DNA of 64,000 nucleotides, from NCBI GenBank assembly GCA_959347315.1, contig OY365814.1:28962902-29026901 (forward strand), in the 5' to 3' direction. Within the stretch, counting starts at the first letter, position 1; each line of letters begins with the position of its first letter. Below, one piece after another: positions 23,906-35,300 of this stretch. This DNA comes from Bimastos eiseni. Its lineage: Eukaryota; Annelida; Clitellata; Crassiclitellata; Lumbricidae. Both the position numbers and the translations under genes were made by a program. The notes below the pieces were generated by a model that did no database searches, was not told where the DNA came from, and was given only the letters and a program-made list of their open reading frames with translations.

Positions 23906-24989
23906 GTTTAGTTTAACGTGAACTTCAATGATCAGCGTTCAAAGTCTATTATTATTCAACAGTTTAACGACATTTTATAACAACACAGGCTGTTGATGTC
24001 TTCAGAATTGGTTACATTTCAGTTCAATTTCGTAAATAGTTTTAATCCTTTATCTTAATGTTGTCTTTCTTTTGTCTTTCTGTTTTCTTTCTTCCTTTAA
24101 TGTTGTTATTGATTTCATTTCTCCATGACAGGTTGCTGATACAGCAATATTCGACATATGGTTGTTGTAGATATTTCATAACATATAATGATTATTACAT
24201 TTTATACCTATTTGTATAAACATACATACTGTACATATATATATATACAATATATATATACATACAATGTACAAACATACATATGTAAAATTTATGCATG
24301 GGGCCATATAGCTTCTTTTTTGTTCATGAAGGCTATTTTTTGACCGTATCGGTTCTTTTCTTATTTCAGTTTTTTTCCCATGAAGGTTTTTTTTTATCTT
24401 ATTTACAGAGCATCAAAATAATTCCATAACATCAATGTAAAACTATCTATATAAATGTTAACAAGTAATATTTAATATTAACAGTACATCATTTACAGTA
24501 TAGGATTATAGACAATATTCAATAATCCAAAACAACATAACAACCAAAGAAATAATAATAAAACCAGACATTCAGGATTACAAAATAAACGAATTAATAT
24601 CAACTTAACAACTAAAGTGTCAATAATAAAGCCATACATTCATCATCACAGAGCAAACCAATTAATATGTTGTGTCCAATTGTTGGTGTTTAAAATAGTT
24701 TATGAAATGGTTTTTGCAATATCCATTATGCACACTAACCATATTTAGTTCCCTAAACAAAGTTACAAGTTTGGACATTGAACTTACATAATGTATTATT
24801 GAATATTGATCAACTATTTAAGTGTACTGATTAATTTTAAATAATCTTTCCATTATTTATTATCATTAGTATGTTATATACCTCAATGTATATATCTCGA
24901 ATAGATAATATATTCATAACAGTATAATCCACCTTTTTTCTGCATATAGTTTAAGTAGTAAATTTGATAAGTCATTTTTCTTGCAAGCA

Positions 24990-25729
24990 AGTAATATATG
25001 ATCAACTTATTCAGTCATCTGACATTGAGAGCATAAATCAGTTGGGCTCTTACCTATAGTTTTCAACCATTTATTGGTTAGTATATGGCCAAATCGAAGT
25101 CTGGTAATTTGAACTTCACTCTTCCTTATAAAATCCATAAATTTTATATCCGTGGATATTAAAGGCTGGATAGATTTATAGAATCTTCCTTTTGGTTCAC
25201 AATTATATTCTATTTGCCATTTATTAATAACATAATTCTTTATTAAAGACTTAATTTCTTTTAACTCTAAATAATTTGTCGAATTAATCTCAGGTATTTC
25301 TAGTCCCTTCTTTGCAAAAATGTCTGCCATTTCATTTCCAGATAAACCGATATGGCTAGGGATCCACGCAGCAAGAATGTTACTATGCTTTAGTTTATTG
25401 ACACTCTCCATAAATTCAAGAAACAAATTAGGTCTTGCATCACATCTATTTTCTTTTATAGATGTAGCAACGCTTAGTGAATCAGTAAATATGATGTATT
25501 TAGTCGTATTTTCATTTTCATTTTCAATAATCCATTTAATTGTCTCAATAATGGCTGTCAATTCAGCTGAATAAATCGAGGAATCATCTGCAATTCTAAA
25601 TGTACTATGGAACTGCAAAGATGGCACATAGAAAGCTGCAGAAACAGTAGTCTCAACTTTAGATCCATCTGTATAGATGGCTATATTATCGCTATATTTA
25701 TTAATTAATTCTAATGACAAAGATGACAT
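24990..25729 (-). pseudogene. LINE RNase H domain and C-terminal zinc motif
   Basis: A 240-codon frame with all RNase H signature blocks in order: IYTDGSK, YSAELTAI, FTDSLSVAT and WIPSHIGLSGNEMAD, which hold the catalytic acidic residues and the final histidine/aspartate. RNase H would remove RNA from RNA:DNA hybrids during retrotransposition. It is followed by the start of a CCHC-type knuckle (LCSQCQMTE). A TAA then interrupts it and the frame resumes as VDHILLAC, so the knuckle is split by one nonsense change. This layout (RNase H after RT) is typical of I-group LINEs. Confidence 0.85.
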
Positions 25730-26575
25730 AATATGAAGTGAGTGTGTTTTTTGTTAATGTGTCGTTTCAGGGATAAATCTACTTTAATGATTTTATTCAG
25801 CCACGGAGCTGTTGACTGAAAAATAGGTGATTCAAAGAGATGAGAAATTACCGAGAAAAAATGTTCAGTTCTTTTAAAAATGGAATTTTGCTTGATAGAA
25901 GATGCACAATAATAATTTGACCAAATAAGTATAATTATGGCTGATTCCATTCGTTTGGAAGTATATCTATTGTCCATACTTCATTGTAAAAGGATAAACA
26001 CTTTTTTGACACTTTTGTGTAGATGTCAAATTAAATCATACGGTATTCGATCTTCCCCTGGAGATTTATTATTTTTTTGAAGAATCTATACAGGATGCCT
26101 GTAGCTCTCGAATAGTAAAATTCACATTAAGATCTGATGCATCATTACTACAATCATTTGATAATGTTACTTTTCCATTATTTTTGTTTTTTTTAAAAAC
26201 TTTTTTGAATTTATCCTTATCATTTGTACTACTACTGGTTTGGGAATAAGTCAATCCCAAAAGATTTGCTTTCTGCTAATTTGATTCGGCTTTAGTACCC
26301 TCGCATTGCAGGGTAGGAATTAATGTTGCAGAAGCTACCCCTTCCACTCTTCGTGCCATATTTCAAATCGATGATAATTTCGACTGATTAGTCAATTCAC
26401 CACAAAGTTTTCCCAGCTAGTTCTTGCCCCATTTGTTACTACTCGTTTTGCAATCGCATTTTGTTTCTTGAATTCTACATAATCATCTAAATCTCTTGAT
26501 TTATTCATTTTATTTCTGATTCTATTTCTCTCATATATGGCTTTGTTACAATAAATTTTTTTTCTGCCTTTTTTA
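25730..26575 (-). pseudogene. LINE ORF2 linker with truncated reverse transcriptase
   Basis: Fragments in several frames: SNDASDLNVNFTIREL, then after a one-base shift NKSPGEDRIPYDLI, then FYNEVWTIDILPNEWNQ. These match the pre-RT linker and the first RT block of I-like LINEs. The sequence then passes to STAPWLNKIIKVDLSL, which normally precedes RNase H. RT motifs from YRPISL through FADD are missing, so most of the RT was lost by internal deletion near 25800-25960. Confidence 0.7.
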
Positions 26576-26579
26576 AATT

Positions 26580-27284
26580 CTAGAAATGCATTCCCATGCT
26601 ATCTTCAAGAGTTATAATCTCATTAACCCTTGTAATAGCAGGTAGGTGATCTGATCCTAATGAGGTATTTTCAATAAATTGAACACAATTTAGAGCTAGC
26701 TCATAAGATGTGATTGTTAAATCAATCACAGAATTAATATTAGATTGATTAGAAGTTATATGAGTCGCTTTACCTGTGTTTAATACCGTGAGATTGTTAT
26801 CTGTTATTAAGTTTTCCAAAATTCTACCATTTGTATTATTTAAACTACTGCCCCACATTTTATTATGAGCACTAAAATCTCTAACTGCAATTGTTCTTTT
26901 GTTTTTGAAAAACTCATTCAAAGTTTCACAATCTATCTTAGCTGATTGAGGTATATAAATGTTAAATATCTGGATTGGACCCATGTTAGTTTTAATTTCT
27001 AAGCATTGATTTTCAATATTTGGAATTTCTTTAGTATTAATAATAGTGAAATTAAGTCCATTTTTAATTAAAAAAGTTAAACCACCTCTTCTGTTTATAT
27101 CCGGATTATCTTTTCTCAACAAACTATACCCATCAAAAATAGGGCTTCTTTTATTCTCTTTCAGAAAAGTCTCCTGTATACAAATTATCTCTGGTGATTG
27201 TACACTATGCCTTAAATAATTTTTTAATTGGTCCTTATTTTTAAACAGTCCTCTAGCATTCCATTGCATAATAGAAAGGTCCAT
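26580..27284 (-). pseudogene. LINE AP-like endonuclease domain
   Basis: A 234-codon frame from an ATG. Blocks in order are IMQWNARGL (N-terminal Asn), IICIQETFL (metal-binding Glu), AVRDFSAHNKMWG (usually GDFNAHN, so Gly and Asn are changed), VIDLTITS and LGSDHLPAI (catalytic Asp-His). This is the exonuclease-endonuclease-phosphatase fold that nicks target DNA in APE-type LINEs. The altered GDFN block suggests decay. The frame stops just after the domain. Confidence 0.85.
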
Positions 27285-27399
27285 ATTAATTTATATTTCA
27301 ATAATGATTTAGTTCAATTGATTATCATTTTATTAGTCGTTATAAGAAAATAAGCCCCTGCCTCCAAAACGATACTGATTGGCTGATTCAACCAGCATA

Positions 27400-29045
27400 G
27401 AGCGCATTTATGAAATAGTGTTCCCTTTGTCATACAAAGCTATAACGCCCTGAACAAAGGTGATTACTCTACTTAATGGTATGTTCTGGTTTTCAGATGT
27501 AACAAGATGGTCCGATCGAACCACAACCCCATAGCAATCCCTATCAAAATCTAAAAATTGATTCACTGTTTGATCTTTATCATGATGAGTGTTCACCTGC
27601 GAAAACAAAGTGGATTCGTTGATATCAAGTTTTGTTTTTGTCATTTTTAATTGATCTTTGATTTGGTGACTCAACATCTTGGGATTTAATCAATCCTCTC
27701 TCCTATTTCAGTCAGATTCAGCATTTTTTTCTTTGATTAACATTACGAGATAGGATTCTAAGTCCGTCCCCTGCTATTTGGATTCTTTCCACTTCACCTC
27801 CAATCAGAGTTGTATGATATCGAGACAGTGTCTCGGTCTCGAGACGTCTCGAGACAGTTTTTTAGTGTCTCGGTCTCGGTCCCAGAAGCCTGCTGTCTCG
27901 GTCTCGAGGTAGTGTCTCGAATTTATAGAAACTGTCTTGAAGTGAATGTCTTATTCCGTCTCGAACAAGCGGTCTCGATAAGTTTCACGTGGACTGTCTT
28001 AAAATCTCGGCAATATAAAAACTGTTATCAGGAATTTGTACTTTATACATTATAAGTTTCAAATTGAAATTACAAATAAACATTATTCCCGAAAAATGAT
28101 ACATTAGCTTTTTACAGCATATTATATAGGATCACTTGTCTTTTACTGTCTTGAACCTAGTGTCTCGGTCTCGGTCTTGGTACCTCACTGTCTCGGTCTC
28201 GGCACCTCACTGTCTTGGTCTCGTCTTGGTCTTGAAGTTTGAAGTCTTGCATACAACACTGCCTCCAACCAATTGTGTAATTTCTTTTTTAAGTTGATAA
28301 GGCTTTGATTTAAAGAAGTTAATCAACTCCCTTTTCCCGCTTTTCAGATATATTGTTCTCGTCATCATTTCATCAATTACATGTTTTCTTTCCGGAGACA
28401 TCCGCTTATTTCTATCTACATGACTGTTAGTTCCATAGGCAGATGTTGAGCTCTTAAATGAAGAATTCTCCTCTGCCATAGTCTTTTGTTTTGCCTTATT
28501 GGCTTGTGTGTTAATGTATGTTATGTTTCCAGATGATTTATCTGCACCTGCTGACATTTCGTTTGTTTGAACAATTGAAATATGATCATAAACATCTTCA
28601 CTAACAATGTTATATCTAATATTTGATATACACTAGATACAACATCATCCATAAGATTCTGATCAATTTTTCCTTCATTGCTACCCTCAACCAAACCCAT
28701 TCTTTGATACATTCCACTGTCCTCATCCATGAAACCATCTTTCTTATGATCTCTGGGTATAACATTTGTAGTAGTAACATCATTTCCATCAACATCAATT
28801 ACACCCAAAACATTTTCAGCTACAAAAATAACACTTTGTTTGGCCTTATTGGCTTGTGTGTGAATGTGTGCGGTGTTTACAAAAGATTTCTCTACATCTG
28901 CTGATGTTTCATTCGCCTGAAAATTTGAAAGAAGACCATCTACATCACCTATTTTATCAATTTGATTCTGAGAACCATTGAGATTTTCTTTTGAATCTCT
29001 AATTGAAGCACATTTATGCCGAAGTTTAATTTTTTCCTCTGGCGA
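27400..29045 (-). pseudogene. LINE ORF1, split by a hAT insertion
   Basis: From about 29045 the frame reads YSPEEKIKLRHKCASIRDS and on to ITQLVGG near 28270, with a frameshift near 28610. The hAT-type element then interrupts it. After it the frame resumes as GEVERIQIAGDGLRILSRN near 27797-27740, before decaying to 27408. Two similar modules ending THTQANKAKQ and INTQANKAKQ lie about 350 bp apart, pointing to an internal duplication. ORF1 proteins bind LINE RNA. No zinc knuckle is visible here. Confidence 0.65.
27805..28261. mobile_element. hAT-type non-autonomous element, 457 bp, inside LINE ORF1
   Basis: Termini CAGAGTTGTATG and CATACAACACTG form hAT-style inverted ends. The flanking 8-mers CCTCCAAT (27797-27804) and CCTCCAAC (28262-28269) match at 7 of 8, as expected for hAT target duplications. 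Both subterminal regions are dense in GTCTCG hexamers. No transposase. Internally about 295 bp shorter than the copy at 30855. Confidence 0.85.
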
Positions 29046-30854
29046 GTAGGTTTATTTTTATGTTTGAGTAAAAGGTCATATTAATTCAAAGTCATATTAA
29101 TTCATCGATCATATGTCGTCGGTTACAAACGTTTTAAGGGTGTCTAAAGGAGCAATGCATATCCAGGGTCAACGGTAGGGCCTATACTCTGTGACGTAGA
29201 GGGCCGAAAAATCGTCATTACCTGTCGGATAGACAAAGATTGATCGTAATCTTAAGCTTTCGTGCAAAGTTGGACAGTAGCGCTTTAATTAAAACGGCTT
29301 TCAGCAGTTTAACGATATCTTAATTCTTCATAAGTCACTGACGTCCATTAAACATTGTTCGTACCCTATGGCTTGACCGTAGCAACACAACACGTCATCA
29401 TAATTATATGCTTGCATGTAAACGTTTATAACGTGTTGCATTATTGTAGCATTATAGTTTCTGTTTTAAAGATAATGAGTCATAAACTCATAACGCAGAT
29501 GATTGGCGTCGCCCTTCTCCTTTATAATACTTTGGACACCATCATCGTCATCGTCATGCACAGACGTTAACTTTAGTGGATCTATATAAATGCTTAATTG
29601 CATTGCATTATATTGTACATTGTTTTATTGATATGTGTTGTTGTTTGGTGGATCGGGATGTTATTATAGCATTTGGTGCAAGCGTTTGGAAGGTGTCTAA
29701 GCATGTCTATGCATGTCTAAGCCTATCTAAACAAAACTTGGGTATAATGAAAATTGGACACAATGACAACTCTGGCATGACTGTACCGCAAACAAACGTA
29801 TCCAGTTTCACAATTCAAAGATTCCGTTTAAAGATAAGATACTGATCAATTCGTTAATCTTCCCAGAAAAATAGACAATGATTGCTCTTAATATACTATC
29901 AGAATAGTGCAAAGTTTGTTTGAATGAAACGAGGAACCACAAATAGTTTTAATAAATAGCAAAGTAATACTTATTAACCCGAGAATATCACTCGACTTTA
30001 CAATAAAAGTGCGTATATAAGCGATGAAAACGCAAGACAATGTAAGTCAAAAATGGTATAATATAATAACAGTAAGAGAAGTCGAATTTCTCACGTGGAC
30101 AATAATTACAGTGCAGTTTGGAAATAACAGCATAAAGCTTTATATAGGCATCCAGTTGGGAGGCACGCAGTTTTCCACTAATGACATTTCTCTGAAGGAC
30201 ATTGCCGAAGTGAATGACAGGTTTGTTCGACTGCGATTTATCATTTGATTCCATAAGTCAATAGTGTTGTACTGGGACTAATATGGAAGGGATATGAAGC
30301 TAACGAAAACTGGGTCATTGGCCTGACCACTACATCCGGGACTTTTGGAGTACAAATCAGCAGTCGCGCTTGTTTTTATTAAGAAAAAAAATGACTTAGT
30401 ACATGTACAGTAACTTGCAATATAAATCAGTTAAAATAACACGTGTTCAATAGAAGATTTTGACTGAAGTAGCATTATTTTAGATGATCTTTTCGGTGAT
30501 AATACGTTCAAATTTACTCTTCCGAAAACCCGGATGTCAGTTTATTCATTATATAGCCGATCACAGACATTGCCTGAAGTGCATCAGAAAAGACGACCAC
30601 TGATTGGGTCTCACATCGCCGCTTCATATCCCTTCCATATTAGTCCCAGGTGTTGTAGGGATATTTCGGAAAGAAAAAGAAAAAAAGAAGAAGCACCTAA
30701 AAAGATGAAAGGCTCTTTGTTTTGTGAACGTCGATACTAACTGCAATACTGACACTGCAGCAGTGACTTCACTCAATTCCTCTGACACAACGAAACTCTC
30801 GATATCAGAAAATGCAGAACTAAGCAAAGAGCCGCAAAGTTACCATTTATAATG
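29046..30854. other. Intergenic, no supported gene
   Basis: AT-rich DNA with no exon I can support. A short GATGATTGGCGTCGCCCTTC match to the CCAGGC repeat family lies near 29497. Confidence 0.4.
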
Positions 30855-31604
30855 CAGAGTTGTATGGTCTCGAGACAGTGTCTCGGTCTCGAGACGCCTC
30901 GAGATTTTTTAGTGTCTCGATCTCGGTCTTGGAAGCCTGCTGTCTCGGTCTCGGTCTCGGTCTGGAGGTAGTGTCTCGAATTTTAGAAACTGTCTTGAAA
31001 TGAAAGTCTTGTTCTGTCTCGAACAAGCGGTCTCGATAAGTTTCAAGTAGAAAAATGTCTGAGAGAGAACCTGAAATTTTGAAGTTTCCTTTTACGCTTT
31101 TTGAAGTTATTAACAAACAATAGCTTGGTCATTGATGTAAAACCGCCATAACCGAAACGACTTGGAGTTTCTAAGGGTGAGTTAGGATATGCGCAACGTT
31201 TTTATTTCGTTTGGTATTTGCATGGTATCGAATTTGCTTGTTTAAAATCGTCTAGAAGCTTTCAGACGTGTCTAAAAAAGCTTTCTTTATACTATTCAGA
31301 AGATAGGCCGAGGAAGAGATAACGAAAAAGATAAAATGCGGCACTATAAAAACTGCTCTCGATGGTATTATATACATTATAAGTTTCAAATTGAAATTAC
31401 AGATGAACCTTATTCCCGGCAACTGAAACATTAGTACTTTGCAGCATTTTATATAGGATAACTTGTCTTTTACTGTCTCGTACTGTCTATAGTACTGTCT
31501 CGAACCTAGTGTCTCGGTCTTAGTCTCGGCACCTCACTGTTTTGGTCTCGGCACCTCACTGTCTCGGTCTCGTCATGAAGTTTCAAGTCTTACATACAAC
31601 ATTG
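30855..31604. mobile_element. hAT-type non-autonomous element, 750 bp
   Basis: Termini CAGAGTTGTATG and CATACAACATTG. Flanking 8-mers TTATAATG (30847-30854) and TTAAAATG (31605-31612) match at 7 of 8. The first about 190 bp and last about 230 bp align with the 457-bp copy. The extra middle has no transposase frame. Confidence 0.85.
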
Positions 31605-31612
31605 TTAAAATG

Positions 31613-32389
31613 TAAACATCTGGGTCTAGGCCAAGTGGCAAGTAGCACAGCTTAACTTGTTTAAATTACTCAATATCCCTTTTTTTCATTTTTATATTTT
31701 AAAAAATGTCTAAGAAATTTCGTAGGCCCTGTTAACTTCTTAGGCCCTAGGCACTGTGCTTACTGTGCCTACTGGATAAGATGGTCCTGTCAGACTGGTG
31801 TGCTCAAAGTGTGCTGAAACTGAATGTGAAACTTCGACAGTGTGCTGCTGTTTGCCAACCAAAGATACCACAGGTCTTAATAATAAAAATTTCCGTAATT
31901 ATTCAAACTGACAGCACCGCAATATTATTACAGCTGTATGATATAGTAAGAACGAAGGGCCGAACTTAGCTGTCGGCAGCCATGAAAGGCGCCCATTACG
32001 CTATACATCTTATTTACCAATGCCGCCGCCTAGCGAAAGAAGGACTAGTCAACCTCCAATCTGACAATATGCGTATCGAACTCTTTCCCCCAGTTTTGCT
32101 AGTGTGCTATCTAGTAGGGCTAGGGCTACTCTACAGTCTCTGGATAGATCTATAATTATGACTTCTACCCGAAGAGCCGACCTCAAGGAATCTATATCAG
32201 GTCCTTGACCCGACCTCAAGGAATGTCCTTGTCCTTGACCCAACCTCAACGGTTGATGTACAAAGGCTGAGAAATCGCTATAGAAAGCGGCTGTGGTACA
32301 AGACTTGAGCCATCTGGAGCGTGCATTTTAATGAGAATCTTAGTTTGCATATTGGTCCTTGGTTAAGGGTGTCACTGCGGTCTCCCAAA
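31613..32389. other. Upstream region of the ALDH6A1 gene
   Basis: No clear TATA box or initiator. Direct repeats of GACCTCAAGGAAT-type occur at 32180-32225. Confidence 0.35.
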
Positions 32390-35300
32390 ATGGCTGGCTT
32401 ATGGAGATGTTCGGCGTTGTATGGCAAAGAGGTCAGCAACGAATACTTTTAAACGGTTTTGTGTCAACTTAGATTATACGATTTAACGATTACTCTATTT
32501 CAGTGTCCATCTGATGTTAGTATTTTCCCAGTCCGCCGAAAATGCTCTGTTGATCTAGAAGTAAAACAAGTTGCTTAAATTTGAAGTAGACAGATTGTCG
32601 TGGGTAGGTCAAGACTACGTGGTATGACTACGAGCGTATGGCGATCCTTGGGAATTGGCTAATGTCAAATTATCCAGCTATTATTCCTCGGCTTGCGTGA
32701 AGATTTGACCATTTCTAGAGTTTATCAAGAATGTGCGCTCTTAAATTTTGCATTTTTATAGCGCTACTTTGAGAAGCAAATCGTTATCGAGAGATTTCTA
32801 CAGCGCCAAGACTAGAAGCTGAAACACTGTTTTGGACGGTTGATATATGTAGAGGTTGCATGAGGGTATCCTACTGTTAAATGCATAATTTTTGTGCATT
32901 TAAGTCTGACCCTGTTTTTGGGTTTTTCAGAGCCACTTCAACCAGCTGATCAAACGGTTCTATGCCAGTAGTTCTGTGGTAAGTTGGAGAAGTTTTTATA
33001 GCCTTTTCATAGGACATTTCCAACATCTGATTTGGCAGATCTCAAGAAGTACATTGGATTGAAGTGAATGCTGATATCTGATATAATGACCACCATCGTT
33101 TGCATGGTCAGATGTATTAATACGCATCCACTTCTCAAAATGCTGTTGCATCTTATGCACCATTCCCACTTTTTGTATTTATGTTTTACACTGTGAAAGT
33201 ACTGATTAAAGAGCGGTAATGGCGCAGAAGAAGCGGTAATACTGTATAATTACTGTGTGATGGAAATACAATCGTGGTAATTACCATGGTAATGGTGTTA
33301 TCTTTGTCCACTGTTGCAATGAATTATTCATTAAGCTGAACCAAGTTTGCGCACAATGTTAAATCATTTTGCTATGTGATTGAATTCACGTTGAATCATT
33401 TCGCTATGTGATTGAATTCCTTTAATATTCTAAATCTTTAAATTAGGGCATAACCGAGTAGACAATTTCCACCGAGTACCGAATCCGAGTATTTGGATGA
33501 ACTATTTGCCGGATCCGGGTACGAACCGAATAGTAGCGGCAAATCTGGCCAGCGAGTACCATCTGTAGGCAAAGCGTAGTTAACCTGCCACATGCACAGC
33601 TAAAGAGAACTATCTATAATAGTCATTGCAGAGTCTATAGCAATATCCTTCATATAGCGTATTGTCGCACCCTAGGCTATAACAATATATTTATTATTTA
33701 ATAACTTTATTTTTAGAAAAAATTAAAAACCTGAGTAGATATCTTGAAGGGCCCCTTCAAGATATCTACTCAGAGGTGCTCCCGGCCTAATCCTTGACTG
33801 AAACGGACAGTTTTAAGAGAGGCATAAAGTGAAGATGAGGAGTTCTTAGGTAGGAAACAAAGCTCTATGGGAAGGCCATTCCAGATTGTAGGTCCCGATT
33901 CTGCATTATGGAAGTGCGTGCAAAGGGACGATCAGGTCGCTATGAAATGCAGAGCGAAGTGGTCGTCGACCATTACTGGCGGTGATAGGAGTGTGGATGG
34001 AGACTAATTTTGTCTTCATGTTGATCTCTATTTCTCATAATTATAAACTCAGTATTCTAAAGCGCTACTCGAACGGCAGTGGTCACCGTCTAGTGTGTGA
34101 CCTTGGATTCAAAGTGCACAATGTTTGTTCAGTTTACTAATGAAAGTGCGGTTACAAATGCAGATAACGAATGAACTTTTTTGTTGTGTTGCAGCCGACC
34201 ACAAAGCTTTTTCTTGACGGGAAGTTTGTTGACTCCCAGACGAAAGACTGGATTGAGTTGCATAATCCGGTAGGGTTTGTACTAAAGGAGCTATATAAGT
34301 CTATTATTGAATGGCAAAGAATGATGTCAATTGAATACTTATTATATAGTATACATTTATTATTATTATTATTATTTATTTATCTATTATTTTTATTAAT
34401 ATCTATTGACTTCCAGTATTTATTTATATATAATTATAGATATACAAAATATATATATGTATGTGTGTGTATATGAAGCCTATATACTCTGGATTTATTA
34501 TTACTCATTGTTTTTTTATTATATCTGTATTTATTAAATAATGTTGATAAATCAGTGATTCTGGGTAGCTACGAGTAAAGGACTCGCTCAAGGTCCCTAC
34601 GTAATGACCATCGCACTGCAGGATGTAAGTCGAGCACTTGAGCCAAAGTACCACTTTGCACAATGCCATTATGTTTAATGGTTTATGTAATCACTGCCAA
34701 ATGCAGGGTTGCCCGATTTAATCCGAAGTTCAAGTGATGTAGGATGGGGTCAGTTTGAAGTCTGAGCAAACTTGTTTATGTCTGTGTTAACTCCACCTGA
34801 TTGGGTGAATATTGATGGACTATTATGGTAGCTGCCTGGTGGTTGTGCATACGTAGTATTTAAGTGGGTATTAAAGATGTATACACTGCCCAGCAACTGT
34901 ACTGGTGTATAATATATGCTAATAGAATGTTTCAGTTGAGTAGTTTTGAGTTGAAGCACTGAAGGAAGTTGTTGCACAATTTCCAATTGTGATTGTAGAC
35001 TCTTGTTTGTGCTGAAAAAAGCACAAGTTGTATGATGCATTTGGCACATCATGAATGAAGGCATGCATTCAAAGGAAAATTGCTTTGCAAGATCTGACTT
35101 AGTTTTCCAATTGTCATCATTAATGTCAAATTTCTACAATCACCAAAATAAAACTTGTTTGAAGTTATTGTTGCCACATTGCAATCTAAAAATCCATATT
35201 TGTATAGTTACGTAAGAAAAATACATTATAGTATTTTGTTCACAGTTGAATTGCAATTTTGAATTCCATATTTCTGCATTTAACAAATCAACAGCTTCTT

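Larger units (their letters stand above)
24300..29045 (-). mobile_element. Degenerate I/Ingi-like LINE with RT core deleted
   Basis: Read on the minus strand, the order is ORF1 (about 29045-27400), AP-type endonuclease (27284-26580), linker and RT start (about 26575-25950), then RNase H and a zinc-knuckle remnant (25729-24990). Only about 850 bp separate endonuclease from RNase H, far too little for a reverse transcriptase. ORF1 is interrupted by a hAT-type insertion (27805-28261). In-frame stops and frameshifts show it is dead. The 5' limit is set by loss of ORF1 near 29045. The 3' limit is approximate. Confidence 0.8.

Noticed and set aside
32390..32431. Alternative start of ALDH6A1 further upstream
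   Set aside because: The ATG in CAAAATGG gives a proper basic presequence and exact phase. No upstream in-frame exon is needed.
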